Made by a program: the position numbers and the translations under genes. Under the pieces are notes generated by a model. The model was not told where the DNA came from. It saw nothing but the letters and a program-made list of their open reading frames with translations, and ran no database searches. From Cercophora sp. LCS_1 (Eukaryota; Ascomycota; Sordariomycetes; Sordariales; Lasiosphaeriaceae), in NCBI GenBank assembly GCA_036250225.1, contig JAPZLL010000004.1, positions 1,488,001 to 1,552,000 of the forward strand: a DNA stretch of 64,000 bases, read 5' to 3'. Positions within the stretch are counted from its first letter, which is position 1. Each line of letters starts with the position of its first letter. Below, piece by piece: positions 1-11,785 of this stretch.

Positions 1-296
1 AACTCGGATCAGAGACCCGGCAGGACGACGGGACAAGGCTCGCTTCATCGGGTACAAAGACAGATGAAACATTGGCCAGAATCTAAGATATCAGATTTCA
101 ACTTCCAACTGCGAGTTTGACAGGCGCCACAGCCGGTGAACAGTCAAACCATTCCTCGACGCGTTAGTTTGCGTTATGCGAGGCATTTTCATTCATCACA
201 AGCCCAGAGGCTCTTTGTATCCAATGGCTGCCCTGCTCGCGCTTACGTCCGGCGCTCGCTCACTGGCTCGTCACCATGGGACCAGGGGTACACGGA
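1..296. other. Intergenic, left edge
   Basis: I see no gene here. The stretch lies downstream of the minus-strand metallophosphoesterase and probably holds its 3' untranslated region. No repeat or RNA gene was recognised. Confidence 0.5.
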
Positions 297-1674
297 TCAA
301 TGCTTGCAAGTAGGGCAGAAAGTCCTGTCGTCGGGTGTAGCAGGATACTCGTCTATCCCATACGTGCTGTTGAGCGTGATCTCCCCGACAATCTTGCCGC
401 TCTCTAGCCGTATATATGTGTCCACAGCCCCATCCCCGAGCATGTCTTTCGACACAACAACCTGTCTCGCGCCTCTGATCCACGTCCCATAACCCCCATA
501 CCCCGAGTGCTGTCCAAAGCAAAGGTTCACTCCGCTCCCCTTGACATCCATCCCGCTAAAGGCCCTATCCCACCTCACGCACCATGTGTTTCCATGGTCA
601 TGCCCCGAAAACACAGCCATCAGCCCCTTCATACCAGCCACGGCTTCCATAAATGGGACATCCTGCCCCCCATAATCACAAGTCCCATCGTCAACCCCAT
701 CCTCGCACCACCCCTGCCCCTGCATCGCAACCGGCACATCGGCATCAATTCCCGGCTGCTTGTTCGGGTCAACCCCTTCGTCCTGGAATGCCCTCGACGC
801 ATTTGTGGGTATATGAACAAACGCCAACGAAGGCACAACTCTCCCTGTGTCATTCACAATCCCCTCGTTTGTGCTTTTCCACCAGTCCACCACCTTTCCA
901 TCCACCCAATCCGGCAGTCCAACCCTCTTCCCCTCCTTGTCCCTCTCCCGAAACTTGAAGCCGCCCCTACTGTCAAAGAACCACAGCAACAGTTCTGGCG
1001 CGCAGATATCGCCGTCGTCACAGTCTGCCCCGTAGACGGGGAAGTAGTAGTTGGACACACCCACGTCCCCATCCACCATGCTCTTTGTCCGCGCGTTGGC
1101 GTAGCGCTGCTCGCGGGCGAGAATTCCGGCGCGCGAGAGGTTATACGAGCTGTCGTGGTTACCATAGGTCGAAGCCCATGTGAGGTTTCGATCGACGAGG
1201 GGAGCAACGATCTGATCGGTGTAGTGGGATGCGTTGGAGAGGTACGTGTTTTCGCCCGTGATCAGGTCGCCGTTGAGGACTACGAGGTCGATGTCAGGCT
1301 CGGAGGAGAGGATCGATTCAATCACTTTGACGCTGTTTAGGTCTTGTTGGGGGCCCCATGATGTCCAGGCGTCTGCGTGGGGGAGGCGTCGTTAGCTGGG
1401 GATCCGGAGGGATGGTGGGGGGAAGGGGTCACGCACTTTCGCCAAAGTGGAGGTCCGAGAAGATGGATATCTGGAAAGTTCCCGAGGGAGTGAACTTGAG
1501 AGGCCCAAATCGATTTGGGCTCGCTCGTGGTTGGTACTGAGGGCGGACGAGGTGAACGACGGCAAGGATGGCTGTGAGGAACATCGTGAAGCCGAGGAGG
1601 TCGGTTACCCTCCACCTTGCGCATCGGAGTGAAGAATGGGCGCGCTGCCCGCCGATTTTGATATATCCACCCAT
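297..1674 (-). CDS. Membrane-anchored calcineurin-like metallophosphoesterase
   Basis: Two exons: 1674-1437 and 1372-297, with a 64 bp intron (donor GTGCGT, acceptor CAG). They join in frame to give FGENAWTSWG, and the product is 437 aa. From the start at 1674, residues 31-43 form a hydrophobic anchor. The metal-binding motifs of the calcineurin-like fold follow in order: DLH at 74-76, GDLITGEN at 114-121, GNHD at 150-153, VHIP near 265 and GHDHGNTW from 336. Many Asn-X-Ser/Thr sites suggest a lumenal or secreted catalytic domain. The family includes fungal Dcr2-like phosphatases and plant purple acid phosphatase 29-like enzymes, which hydrolyse phosphate esters; the substrate cannot be told from sequence. 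The start is uncertain: the frame stays open to an ATG at 1794, and a later ATG at 1584 begins right at the hydrophobic segment. Confidence 0.88.
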
Positions 1675-3495
1675 TTTGGGATGTTGTCTCCTCGACGCGG
1701 GGCACTGGGCGGCGGGATAGCGTTCGATGGCGTCGAAGACGGGGCGTGCTTGCTTCACCCATGCGGCGACGGTTTTGTCTGGAGTGCCGCACAAGCCTTC
1801 CCGGCGCCGGTGATGTAGGCCATCAAGATATTAAAGATATAAATGAAGAGCCCGGATCATACAAGAGCCAAGTCTGCACTACGTTGGGAGGTTCGTTGTT
1901 GGCATCGGGATCCAGGGGTCGCGAGCTTTGGCGTTGAGCCGACAAGCGGCGCGAGGAGCGCGGGGCAATTGGGCGAGTGTACAAGAAATGGAAACATTAA
2001 ACTCAAAAAATGTGGAGGAATCATTTCTAAGTCATGTTTCCGAGTCACGAACAAGCTTATAAAAGTCTCGTATACTTACTATATCTAAATATACTCCAAG
2101 AGAATCCAAAAACATTATGATTCACATCACCTACGATGCGTCCTTCAAGCTCGCTCCTTCCCAACCCCGATATCCTGTCCGGTTCAGCTCGGGCAAGTGG
2201 GGCCGATCACCCCCACCACCGGCACCAGCGCGATCTCCCGCACGTCCCCGGCTCCCCGTCCACCGTTGCGTTGCCGAGACCTCTCCGCGCTGAAAAACCG
2301 AATTAGATTCTCACCATCTCGCCGTAGCACTAAACAAGACATTGCTAAGAAAAAGCCCCATTTCTGAGAAATGATCAATCACCTTTAACCACAACGGTGC
2401 GCGCGATTCCATCGTCTCCCCGCCATCCTAAATCCAACGACATGTCACGCCTCCCAACACCCACCACCTAACAACAACACGAGCGGTCAACACCCTCCCA
2501 AATCGAATCCATGTGACACAAGCAGCGGGATCACTCGACCTCCCGCACTCGCGCAGGCGGGGAAATAGCTGCGGTTGGATACGGTACCCTTTACTAACCA
2601 CCCTCACCAGCCACCTCCCATTCCCATCACCCCCTCGCGGACCTCACCATCGCAAACAGCCCGGATCGCCAATGAGAAATACCCCATCCAGCCATTACGT
2701 AGTTACAGACACGCGCGCCAGCCGGTAAGGATCCATACGCAGCGAACTTGTTCCATTCGTTCCACTTGCCTTAGCGCCGATTAAAAAAAAAAAAGAGCAT
2801 TTGGAAAGAAAAACAAGACCGGCGACCACATCTGCCGTGGTGGCGTGGGCCGGGATCACCCACGCGCACCTCACCTACAGCATCCAACCCACAGATACGC
2901 ACTGTTGCCGTCCCTGGGCAGCGCCATTGGGAGTCTTGGGAGGAGACTTACCGCCCGCGTTCAGAACGGAACGTCAGGAAGTAGGTGTGCGTCTGTGTTG
3001 TCGCATCCCACCAGTCAGCAGCCCAGAGCGCCAGCCTACCCAGCCCAGCCCAGCACAAAAGCACGGCTGAATGGTCAAACAAGAGTCCAATTTTGGTTGG
3101 GCGCCTCCACAGAGCGCAAGAGTTTGGGTCACACACCACTGAAACCAGCGATCAATCGGAGAAATAAATCATGTTCCGTCAAGTGCCGGCCGAACAGGCG
3201 AACGAGCGCAAACCGTTTCCAAACGGCATGATGCGCCCAAAGCCCCAAAACATCCATAATTGTGCGCCTGATCGAAGAAGCGAAAGAAGAAGTGAATTTT
3301 GTTATCTTCTCGATATTTGGTGTCTACTACAACGCCAAAACCCGGTTTGTTTACTCCTGCCCCAAAATCTCATGTCAAGAAAATGACAGGTATAAACGCT
3401 AATAAAACAGCCGAGTCCAAGGAGCGCCGCGCCTATGCAGCGATGAAGCAAATAACCCGCCCTGCTGTTGCCAGTAAAACAAATCGTGTGAGAAA
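1675..3495. other. Intergenic between metallophosphoesterase and tyrosinase
   Basis: The part near 1675-2100 is the likely promoter and 5' leader of the phosphoesterase. The rest holds only short overlapping frames with no recognisable family. There is an A12 run near 2783. I see no RNA gene. Confidence 0.4.
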
Positions 3496-4930
3496 TCAGA
3501 TGTAAACATAGCACAATGGCGAGCCTCCAACAGTGTTCATGACGTCCTTGATCTTGACCACTCCAGCCAGGGGTGAGATATCCATAGGATCCTCGACCGT
3601 GGTGTTGGGGCTGGGGAGGAGGTCGAAGAAGAAGGTGGTTCCCCAGACGCCCTGGCGATTGGGAAAGTCCAACATTTGCCAGATCCAGTAGAGCCGATCA
3701 ACCTGAGCGTGGTGGAGGTAGAACGCCGGGTCGTTGGGCGAGATGAAGGGGTCGCCGCCGGGGTCGCCACCGATAGTAAAGTGGCCGCCTCCGTGAACGC
3801 CAACTGGGTTGGTCGACCTGCGCGGATCACCGTTCTGGCTCCATGTTAGACCTCGACACGTACTCTAGGGTTCCAAACGTACCATTTCCCCCATAAAGTC
3901 GCCAATATTGGTCTTCTTGAGGATGAGGTCGGTCGAGTTGCGGAACGAGGACCACTTCGAGGCAAAGTAGGGGTTGAGATCCCGCTTCAGGCAGCGCGGG
4001 TTATCAGCATATGGATCCGGCTGTCCAGTCGTGTTTGGGCTCCCGTAGATAGGCAACGTGACGGGGCCGAGGTGAAGCTTCATATCCTTGAAGGGCCCCT
4101 TGGTGACGCAGCCGCCACCGGTGCCGGGTGGGAAGGACATAGCCGTCGTCGAGCCGGGGAAGATGAGCTGGAGGCCAGCATGCGGGACAGCTGCGCCATC
4201 GCTGCCAAGTGACGTATCGGAGCCGTCAAAGACGGGGGAATCACGAGGCGAATCAACATCATAACCCCATTCCCAATATGGAAGGTTACCTGTGTCACCA
4301 GTCAGCCCTCGTCAATTTACCCGGCGGTTGGTAGTGCGGCTCCGTTCTCACCATTGTAGCCGCATTCCTGCAGCTTCTTCTCATACGCGTGGATGTAGTA
4401 CCGGTGCCACGTCAAGAAGTTTCCCTGGGGCACGGTTAGTATCCGGAGGCTCGGGGGTCGCAAACGAGGAACCTACAGTCAGGTGGATGAAGATTGTCTG
4501 GTTCATGTGCACATAGACAAAGTCGTCGAAGAGAGACTTTGACCCGGGTGCGGCGCCCGGCGGAAGGAGGGACGGCTTGGCCTGGACGCACTTCACCGCC
4601 GCAATGAAGTTCTTGCGTTGGTTTGGTGAGAGCGTTCGCCTGTCCGTGGTCAGTACCCGTGTAGGCAATGTCGGTCCGAATCTCCGGGGGTGCACCTTGG
4701 GGGCTCGGAGACCGGGGCTGGGAGCAGACACACCATTCTTGGCGGAACTTGAGGTTACTCAAGTTACAGCTCCCCTTGAGATTGCCCAGGGAGTTGAGAA
4801 CGGCAATGGAGTTGAGGCCAGCGAGGGCAAGTCCCTTGTCGACGGCCAACTGGCCCCAGTCGGGCAAGCTGAAGCCGGAGACGGTTGACGCCGCCGCAGC
4901 AGCGAGGCAAAGATATGTTTTACCCAACAT
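3496..4930 (-). CDS. Tyrosinase (type 3 copper oxidase), secreted
   Basis: Five exons: 4930-4734, 4639-4477, 4424-4352, 4289-3883 and 3834-3496. The total is 1179 nt, giving 392 aa; every junction has GT-AG ends and keeps frame. A signal peptide covers about residues 1-19. The CuA ligands are H110, H118 and H127, the last in FLTWHR. The CuB ligands are H294 and H298 in VHGGGHF, and H321 in FYLHHAQVDRLYW. The YWEWG motif of fungal tyrosinases is also present. The enzyme oxidises monophenols to o-quinones, feeding melanin formation or protein and phenol cross-linking. With no long C-terminal extension it resembles the short secreted fungal tyrosinases rather than the large pro-enzymes with a lid domain. 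The stop follows a Cys-Tyr-Val-Tyr-Ile end. It lies on the same strand as the phosphoesterase but 1.8 kb away, so co-regulation is only a possibility. Confidence 0.93.
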
Positions 4931-5040
4931 CTTTGCCGCTTACACCCCGGTTTGCTGGCCGGCGGAATGAATGAATAGGGTGGGGTTGTTGCTGGATATC
5001 CAGATGGACTCGAGACAAAAAGAAGGGATCGACACGCTTG

Positions 5041-5050
5041 TTATTATAGG
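5041..5050 (-). promoter_or_regulatory. Possible TATA box of the tyrosinase gene
   Basis: On the minus strand the sequence reads CCTATAATAA, about 110 bp upstream of the tyrosinase ATG at 4930. The spacing is reasonable for a fungal core promoter. The call rests on motif and position only. Confidence 0.3.
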
Positions 5051-8000
5051 AACCAGTCCATGAAGCTGTCCGCTGTTCGGCGCGGCCCTCGCCCTGCAAT
5101 CTCAACTCTGGCCCTGCAACGTCTTGGCCCAAGTGTCCAGCGAACCGGGCAACCCAGCCGCCCCGTGGGCATGTGTTGCAACCTCAGTTTCCCATGACGG
5201 GAAAGGAAAATCGTCAGGGAGGGCCCTTGGACGGAGTCGCAACGAAACGCTGCAAAGGGGACAGCGGGCGCAACCATCATGCAAGCCGTTGTTAGGGTCG
5301 CCGAGCAAGGGCTGTCCGAATAAGGCCTGAAATAGCCCAGGCCCCTGCTACCTCTGCTGGGATCCTGCCGTGCACCCCCGCGACTAACTGCAGAAACGTC
5401 CCCGCACGGCCGTGGATTTTTTGGAGTTGCTTGCACGGTGGTTCGACGGCGACGGCCAGCAGCCGGAGCGACAGACCGTTTGGGGCGCCCTCGGGGGACT
5501 AGTCAGGATCCTGCAGGCTGGAACGAGGGGCGGATGGTCCCCCGTGCCGTCTCGCGAACGGACGCGGCGCAGGATTCATGCCACTTGTCGCCAACCACTG
5601 AGGAAACTGAAGAAGGCGCCACCGTTCCATCATGTTTCCCTTTGCGCTGCGAGCATTGTGTGGTTGACGAATGAGCGGATGCGATGTGTGTCACCATGAC
5701 CTCCCACTCCCACGTTTCCCGCCAAACAGGCGCGAGCCAAGGGAGCTTCCTCGCTGGGGAGACAAAGGCTGTTGCGGTTTTGCGGTAAAAACCTGTGAAA
5801 CCTCAGTCGGTCTGGTCGGCCTCGTGGCTTTTGCTCGCAAGGAAATGCAGGTAAATCCCTGAGGCGGTGTTGCAGTATTGGCCGGGTCCTGCGTTTCCTC
5901 CGCGTCATCGTCGACACCATCACGAACCTTCCGGCTCTCGGGCACCGTGAGTGGCATTCGATAGTGGCGTTTTGCGGCGTATCCGGCCATCGAGCCGGCG
6001 GCAGATGAGAAGACCACGTTTTTCCTGGATATCGCGAATTGCAGGTCGAAAGAAGGAACCGACGTTGTCGAAGCTGCCGCGGGGAAGGTGCCCTGCAAAG
6101 ATGCAATGCAGGAGAGATTGCACGCTACCCACCTTGGTAGCTTGGGAATCTCAAGCATGTCTTGCAGGCTACTCTTTCCCCCTCTCGGCCCAGCAGATGG
6201 CACGGGAAACCGCAAACGGGCGCAACCATATTGCCTTCCTCACCAAACCCGGATTTCGTGTTCAGGCTCTTCATATCAAGCGAGAGGCCAAGCCAGCAAT
6301 GCTTGGAAGTTGAGATAGCCGAACGCGCAGTGTATGGTGCGCTGCATCAATGGCTGAGGCTCTTCGGCTCGTTTTCTCGCGCGCGTCGGCCATAATTCTT
6401 CCCAGATGTTTAAGCGACCCAAAACATCAAGCAGCTGGATCAAACAGAGCACGTCACCGTCCCCTCCCCCCCCGGCGAGTTTCCGATCTTCCAGGCGGAG
6501 AGGCCCTCACAAACTCCCAACACCACATCAGATTATTTTCTCCCACCAGCAACCTGGTCACCACGCTCCAAGATAGGATTTGATCATGGCCAATTAAAAC
6601 CGCGTTGCAACCACACCTTCTGTACCGCGGTCAATGGCAAGCTACCTGTGCAGCTCTACAGGGTAACTCAGCCCCCAGACACATGCCATCGAGCTTGATG
6701 CTGCTTGCGCCTGCACCTGCATCGCGGGGTGAGGGTGAACGCGCAGCACTGAGCTGACTGGTCCCGTATTCCTGGAAACCTCGTGGTCAGGAGGATGCCC
6801 GGCCAATATCAGGACAGCAGTGCTACCCTCCTGCCTTTGCATGATAGGCAACGGTTAACTCGATTCGGATAATCAGGCGAATACAAGGCAACCCCGTGTG
6901 TGCCAACTGCTACGTTGCCACTGACCGGCGCTCACCAAGGCGCTATCGACAACAACAAGGGGCTCGAGGGTCCTCAACTCGGGTTCGATGCTATTCCCGA
7001 ATTTCCCGATGCTCGTCAGCATGCTGACGCCCAAGCGCCGGTGACAGGAAGGAGCCCAGTACGTGCATGGAGACGACGGCATACCAGGGCTGTGCTCGGA
7101 TCGTCTACCAAGCACGTGGCGCCTGCACTGTCCTGCCAGCACAAATGAGGTACCAGAAGTACATCTGTCAGTAATCTCACATATCTCAGGGGCAGCCTTG
7201 GCACTGCAGATGGTCGAATCGTTCTCTTTGCCGTAATCCGATGGCGAAAGCGCCTCCGAGAAGTGATGATCTCGGCGACTGGGGTGAGCCGCCGAGACCC
7301 GACTACACACCGAGAGGACGACGTGGCAGCCATTTTTGGACTAAACGACTGGTTCTCATTTTGACTTTCCACATCCGGCATCACGATTATTGACTGAAGT
7401 TGCATTACGTATGATTTGTTAGGTACGCGGTCTACCCTCAACTATCGATGTTACCCCGAATCCGGATCTAAAGATGAAATGTGCCGAGAGGTCCTTGATA
7501 CCCGTTCTCCGCAAGATCAAGTCTTGAGGTCTGATCCTTGCTTTCGCGTGTCTGTATCCAGGTTATCCCTTCTTTCGAGTCGGTTGCCAGTCCGGCAAGC
7601 AGAGTTAACGCGGCTGGTTTTCATTTACCAACACCGTGGGATGACGTTACATCACTCCCGCGATAGACCTAATACGCCCGCTCGCGCTGCGTGCGTTGTC
7701 AAGGGAATTGCAGGGCCTCCCAGGTCCCGTGTTGTTGGAGAGATCTGTCCTACCGTCAACACGCACACGCCTTGTCCGGCGGTTTTCAGTTGAAGCAGTT
7801 CTTGAGTCCCATTGGCTTGCTCTGCCGCTGGCGTCAAATACCCCTAGAGCCCGCGTCTTTTATTGCTTGCCTTGTCTTACCTGCTAGCCGCACTCGCAGC
7901 AACTCTGACCTCTGTGTCACCAGACTTGAAACAGCCAGGTTGCACTATTGACAGTTGGCGCCAAAGTTGACGCCCTCGTGACAACTCAGTGAGGACTGGT

Positions 8001-9226
8001 TTCCTCGGGGACGACGGATGCCTGTTTCTGACTAGATCTGCCTTGGCCACCGAGGCAACTTCTTGGAGATCTCAAAATAGACTCTTCACAGCGCCTCCCT
8101 GCTACTGGCACTTGGAGGTCGGCGATCTGCCCAAACCAGACAGCCGGCACGGGAAGGCTACCCGTGGTTCATGGCCGCAGCTGCCCGACGAACCGCTCCA
8201 GGTCCAACTGAAACGATACACTGAAGCAAGGCGTCGATAGTCTCCTCGCGGATTACGAGTTCCCCGGGATCACCCTCTCGGCAGTTACGATAACCCACCT
8301 CTCAAGCAGTCATGATCGGCAAGGCGTCAGCTGAGCTTCTTGAGGATCTGGCTGCCGCAATTATCGCCATGTCGGTGGCAGCGAAGTGCTGCGAGTGAGC
8401 GGCGCTTTGAACGGCCTGATCTCCCCCTTTTTTGCGCACCTCGGGAGTGCTCCCTTCCGTGATCGGCCCCCAGCCGCTTCCTGAGATAGCTGGCTGGAAG
8501 GAGGAGATAAACGGAGACGGAAGGGCGCGACTCGGCAAGGGCCATACGCGCCATTGCTGAACAAGGATTCTGTGGGTATCGCCCCTCTCAGAGCTAGGCT
8601 GGCGGTTGTCCTCAGCGAGCACTTGTCAAATAGCAGACTAGGAGCCTCTGGGCCACCACGCCTATTGGCGGTTCTTCAAACGTGATGGAGGATGTGCAAG
8701 TCAAAAAGCCGTAGCCTGGCCCGTGCAACGGAGTTGAAGATGAAGAGCGAACGCCGGATGGGTTTGAATTCTTTTGTCTTTTTGTCATAGGGTACTGCGC
8801 TCACAGCTTGAACGATAAAATGAGAGGCCCTGTGAGCTCATCTGGCAGAAGTGTCGCGTTTTGCATCCTCGCCTCTATTTGAGTTTGTAATCCTTCCTGG
8901 TGATCAAGCAATTCCCGCTCATAAAGTTCGCGCGACGTCTTCAAACAAACCATGTGGCCCGTCTGTTCTTCAACTAGTAAATCAACAGTCCCACGCTAGC
9001 AGCAACACCAGTCCCCATGATAAACCCCAAATAGACCATGCGTCCAAGAAGCTTCAGACCAGCGGTATCCCACGCTCCCAGCCCGCACGGCGTGCGTTTC
9101 TCCTTCAGCATCCATAGCGTGTAACAGCACGCATATAACCCAACTCTTCCCTCTCAACGCCAGTACCCAGCGTGTGAAATCCTCAAAAATGTCCGTCTCA
9201 CAAAGCATCATTCCGCAAAGAGCACG
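5051..9226. other. Long gene-poor interval (about 4.2 kb)
   Basis: I find no reading frame with a recognisable domain, signal peptide or plausible exon chain. The longest frame, about 174 codons on the minus strand at 5691-6215, has no family resemblance and a composition like random GC-rich sequence. The stretch could hold a non-coding transcript, a long promoter or a decayed element. Just upstream of 9227 there may be 5' untranslated sequence of the next gene. Confidence 0.4.
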
Positions 9227-11039
9227 ATGGTCAGCAACAGCCAAGGGAAACCTTTTCGTCGTGAGACATTGGTTGAGCAACCAATACCACTCCCCCGAAT
9301 CGTCGAGCCTCTTCCTGCCAAGAAACTCCTCTCCAACATCCATCCGCTCCAGCTAGAGGAGAATGTCGGGGGTGGACAGGGGTATTACACGACCGTGAGC
9401 ATCCTGGAGCCGGTGATGCGGATTGAGCGGTCTGGGGAACGACTGCGGAATGGCGGGCGGTCGGTGTATCGGATTATTTTGAATTTTAAGATGCAGTTGG
9501 GTATTAATAAGTCGTTCGAGTAGGTTCCATCTTTGGTTGGGAAGTGGGAGCAAGGTTAATATCAAATGGGACAGGTTGGAACGACACAGTCGAATTTTCG
9601 ATTCGGTTAGTGTGCGGTATCTGTATCGCAGTGGGGAGAGGCATGATCTCCTTCCTAAGGGGGATGGAGTTGCTTCGGATATCCAGCTTACGCGCGAAGA
9701 AGGGAATACGACCGAGGTGGATGCGGGTATTAGTGGGAGTCTTGCGACCGGAGCTATTCCGGCTTTTACGGTCCATGCTGGACACGCGAAGAAACTCACC
9801 TATGAGAGGAAACTGCGGAGTTGGAGAAAGTCTTTGGCGTATGAGATCTGTAGGTTCACTTTGTGCGGCGTCAGCTCGGATACGTACTGATATGAGGCAG
9901 ACCCCCCACTCCCAACACGAAACGAAGGCTATACCAGCCTCCTCGGGACTCTCTCCATACGCCCCATCGTTCCCGAATCGTACTTCCGCGTCTCATCAGC
10001 CCACGCAAAACGATGCTGCTGCAGACGCATGCGTCCCTGGCGCTGTCGTCAGCGCCGGTCAAGGCACCAGCCCTACAACAGAGCGGCGCACTGGACGGGC
10101 CAGACGGAAGCCCAGCTTCACTTGTGGACGCCCGAGATCTACGACAATATCAACTACCCGCTGACCATTACCCGTGAAGTCGACGCCGATATCATCGATA
10201 ATTTGCTGAATCAAGACACGTCGTACAGCGTGCAGGAGCTCCGGCGCTATCTCCACTTTGATTTTGACGTCGAGGTTCGTCTGCGGGAGATTGGATGGGG
10301 ATTTTGGGGCCTGTTCAAGTCGTCGTCGCAACCGCCGGAGATTCGAGCTAGGAACGATTCTGGAAAACCGCTGCCGCCGGACAGAAGCAAGTTTTGTGTG
10401 TCGTGCTGCTTGGAGAGGATTAACTGGCCGAGGTATGAGACAAGGGATTTGCAGGTTGAGGCTGAGGAGCAGGTGCGTATCTTTGTCAACAGACTCGTGG
10501 CCGGGTGTTTGTGAGAGCTAACACTGGTGCAGACGGCAAGGTTTGGTTTCGTACGACAGCTTCAGTCGACGGAGGAATACCAAGCTCAGGCACAGAATGC
10601 TGTGATACAAGCAACGACGGGGGGAAGACCGCTTGCACCAACCGTTCCTGGTATCGTTCCTGGTGCAGTTCCTGGTTCTTCGTCCGGTGCTGTGTCGAGC
10701 GATGCTCGCCTCTACAGGCGAATATCTTTCTCGCCTAACCGATTCAGGAGAACGTTTCGTGGGAGCTCAGCGGCTTCTGAAAACGCGCCGCTGATCGCTG
10801 TAGACCAGGAAAAAGCCAGGGAGCGGGAGCATGGGCGTCGACGGAGGAGGGGAAGTAGTAGTCATAGACCGCCTTCGGTGTTGACAGTGTCGGAGAGTAG
10901 CTTTGATGAGATTGTGGTGGAGGAGGAAGAGGAGTTTCCAAGGGGAAGGAGACGGGGTGATCGAGGTATTGACAGTCGCCAGTCGCCAGGGGGTGCGCGG
11001 GGGGAGTGGTCGTTTGTTTCCAAGTCCAGGGGTGGTTGA
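9227..11039 (+). CDS. Conserved-looking protein of unknown function, four exons
   Basis: Exons are 9227-9519, 9575-9849, 9901-10472 and 10533-11039. They sum to 1647 nt and give 548 aa. Introns are 50-60 bp with good donors (GTAGGT, GTAGGT, GTGCGT) and branch-like TACTGAT and CTAAC sequences. I do not recognise the family. Residues 1-190 read like a beta-rich domain, with YYTTVSILEP, YRIILNFKMQ and VRYLYRSG. Around residues 255-370 there is a second ordered-looking part with LHLWTPEIYDN and a Trp-rich IGWGFWGLF. The last 130 residues are low-complexity: Pro/Gly/Ala, then basic, then an acidic EEEEE patch. No signal peptide or membrane span is evident. The ATG at 9227 has a purine at -3; an additional upstream exon cannot be excluded. 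Intron support makes it a real gene despite the unknown role. Confidence 0.72.
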
Positions 11040-11785
11040 GGTGTTTGGCCATGGCGTTGTTTTTGATTTCTTGATAGCATGGCATAGCATAGCATGGCGT
11101 TTTGTCCTCTTGTGCTTGGTGATTCCTTTGTTTGATGGGTGTGTTGTGCCCCTGAGCCTGTGGATAAAAAGGTTAGGGTTGAGGTGTGACGCAAGTTGAA
11201 GTGCGGGCAATCGATCGCTGTTCGCTGCTCAGCTGGCCGCAATCGTGTGGGGGTGGTGGTAAGTTAATTCTCTAGAAGGGGGTTTCTACGTGCCTTCCTG
11301 AAAAAACGGATGCTAATCGAAGAATCCAAATTCCACCACTGACGCAGTTGACTGGCAGAAGGGCACAAATCAAGGCAGAACCAGTTGGGGATGAGCGACG
11401 AGGTTGAGCCGGGGAACGCGCTAAACTTCGGCGGCCGTTAGCGGCCGCCCCACGTTCTGGGCCCAGCTGGGGCTTGCCATTTCTTGCGGTCTTGATTGGC
11501 CAATTCCGCAGAGAAGGGAAGCCACGACGCAATGTGTCGCGGGCGATGATGTCAAAGCTGAGGTCATCGGCGCTGCTCGCTGTGGGCTTGACAGCGACAG
11601 CAGCGTCACTGCGCTCAACGCTGGCAGAGACCGGATGACGCTGCTGCACGTCAACAGACCACATCGCACTATAGGTATTTTATGAAAGGCACCTCGTGCC
11701 CGTGAGCAATCATCCGCTGCAACGGGCACTAACTCTACAACTCTGCAACGCCCAGACATCATCTCTTTGATCCACCCACAGCGCC
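11040..11785. other. Intergenic / promoter of the 1027-residue gene
   Basis: This stretch holds the 3' end of the unknown four-exon gene and the promoter and 5' leader of the next plus-strand gene. No further feature was recognised. Confidence 0.4.

Noticed and set aside
507..1340. 277-codon plus-strand frame opposite the metallophosphoesterase
   Set aside because: It is antisense to an exon with clear catalytic motifs and has no domain of its own.
5691..6215. 174-codon minus-strand frame in the large gap
   Set aside because: No domain, signal, membrane span or splice support; its composition resembles chance GC-rich sequence.
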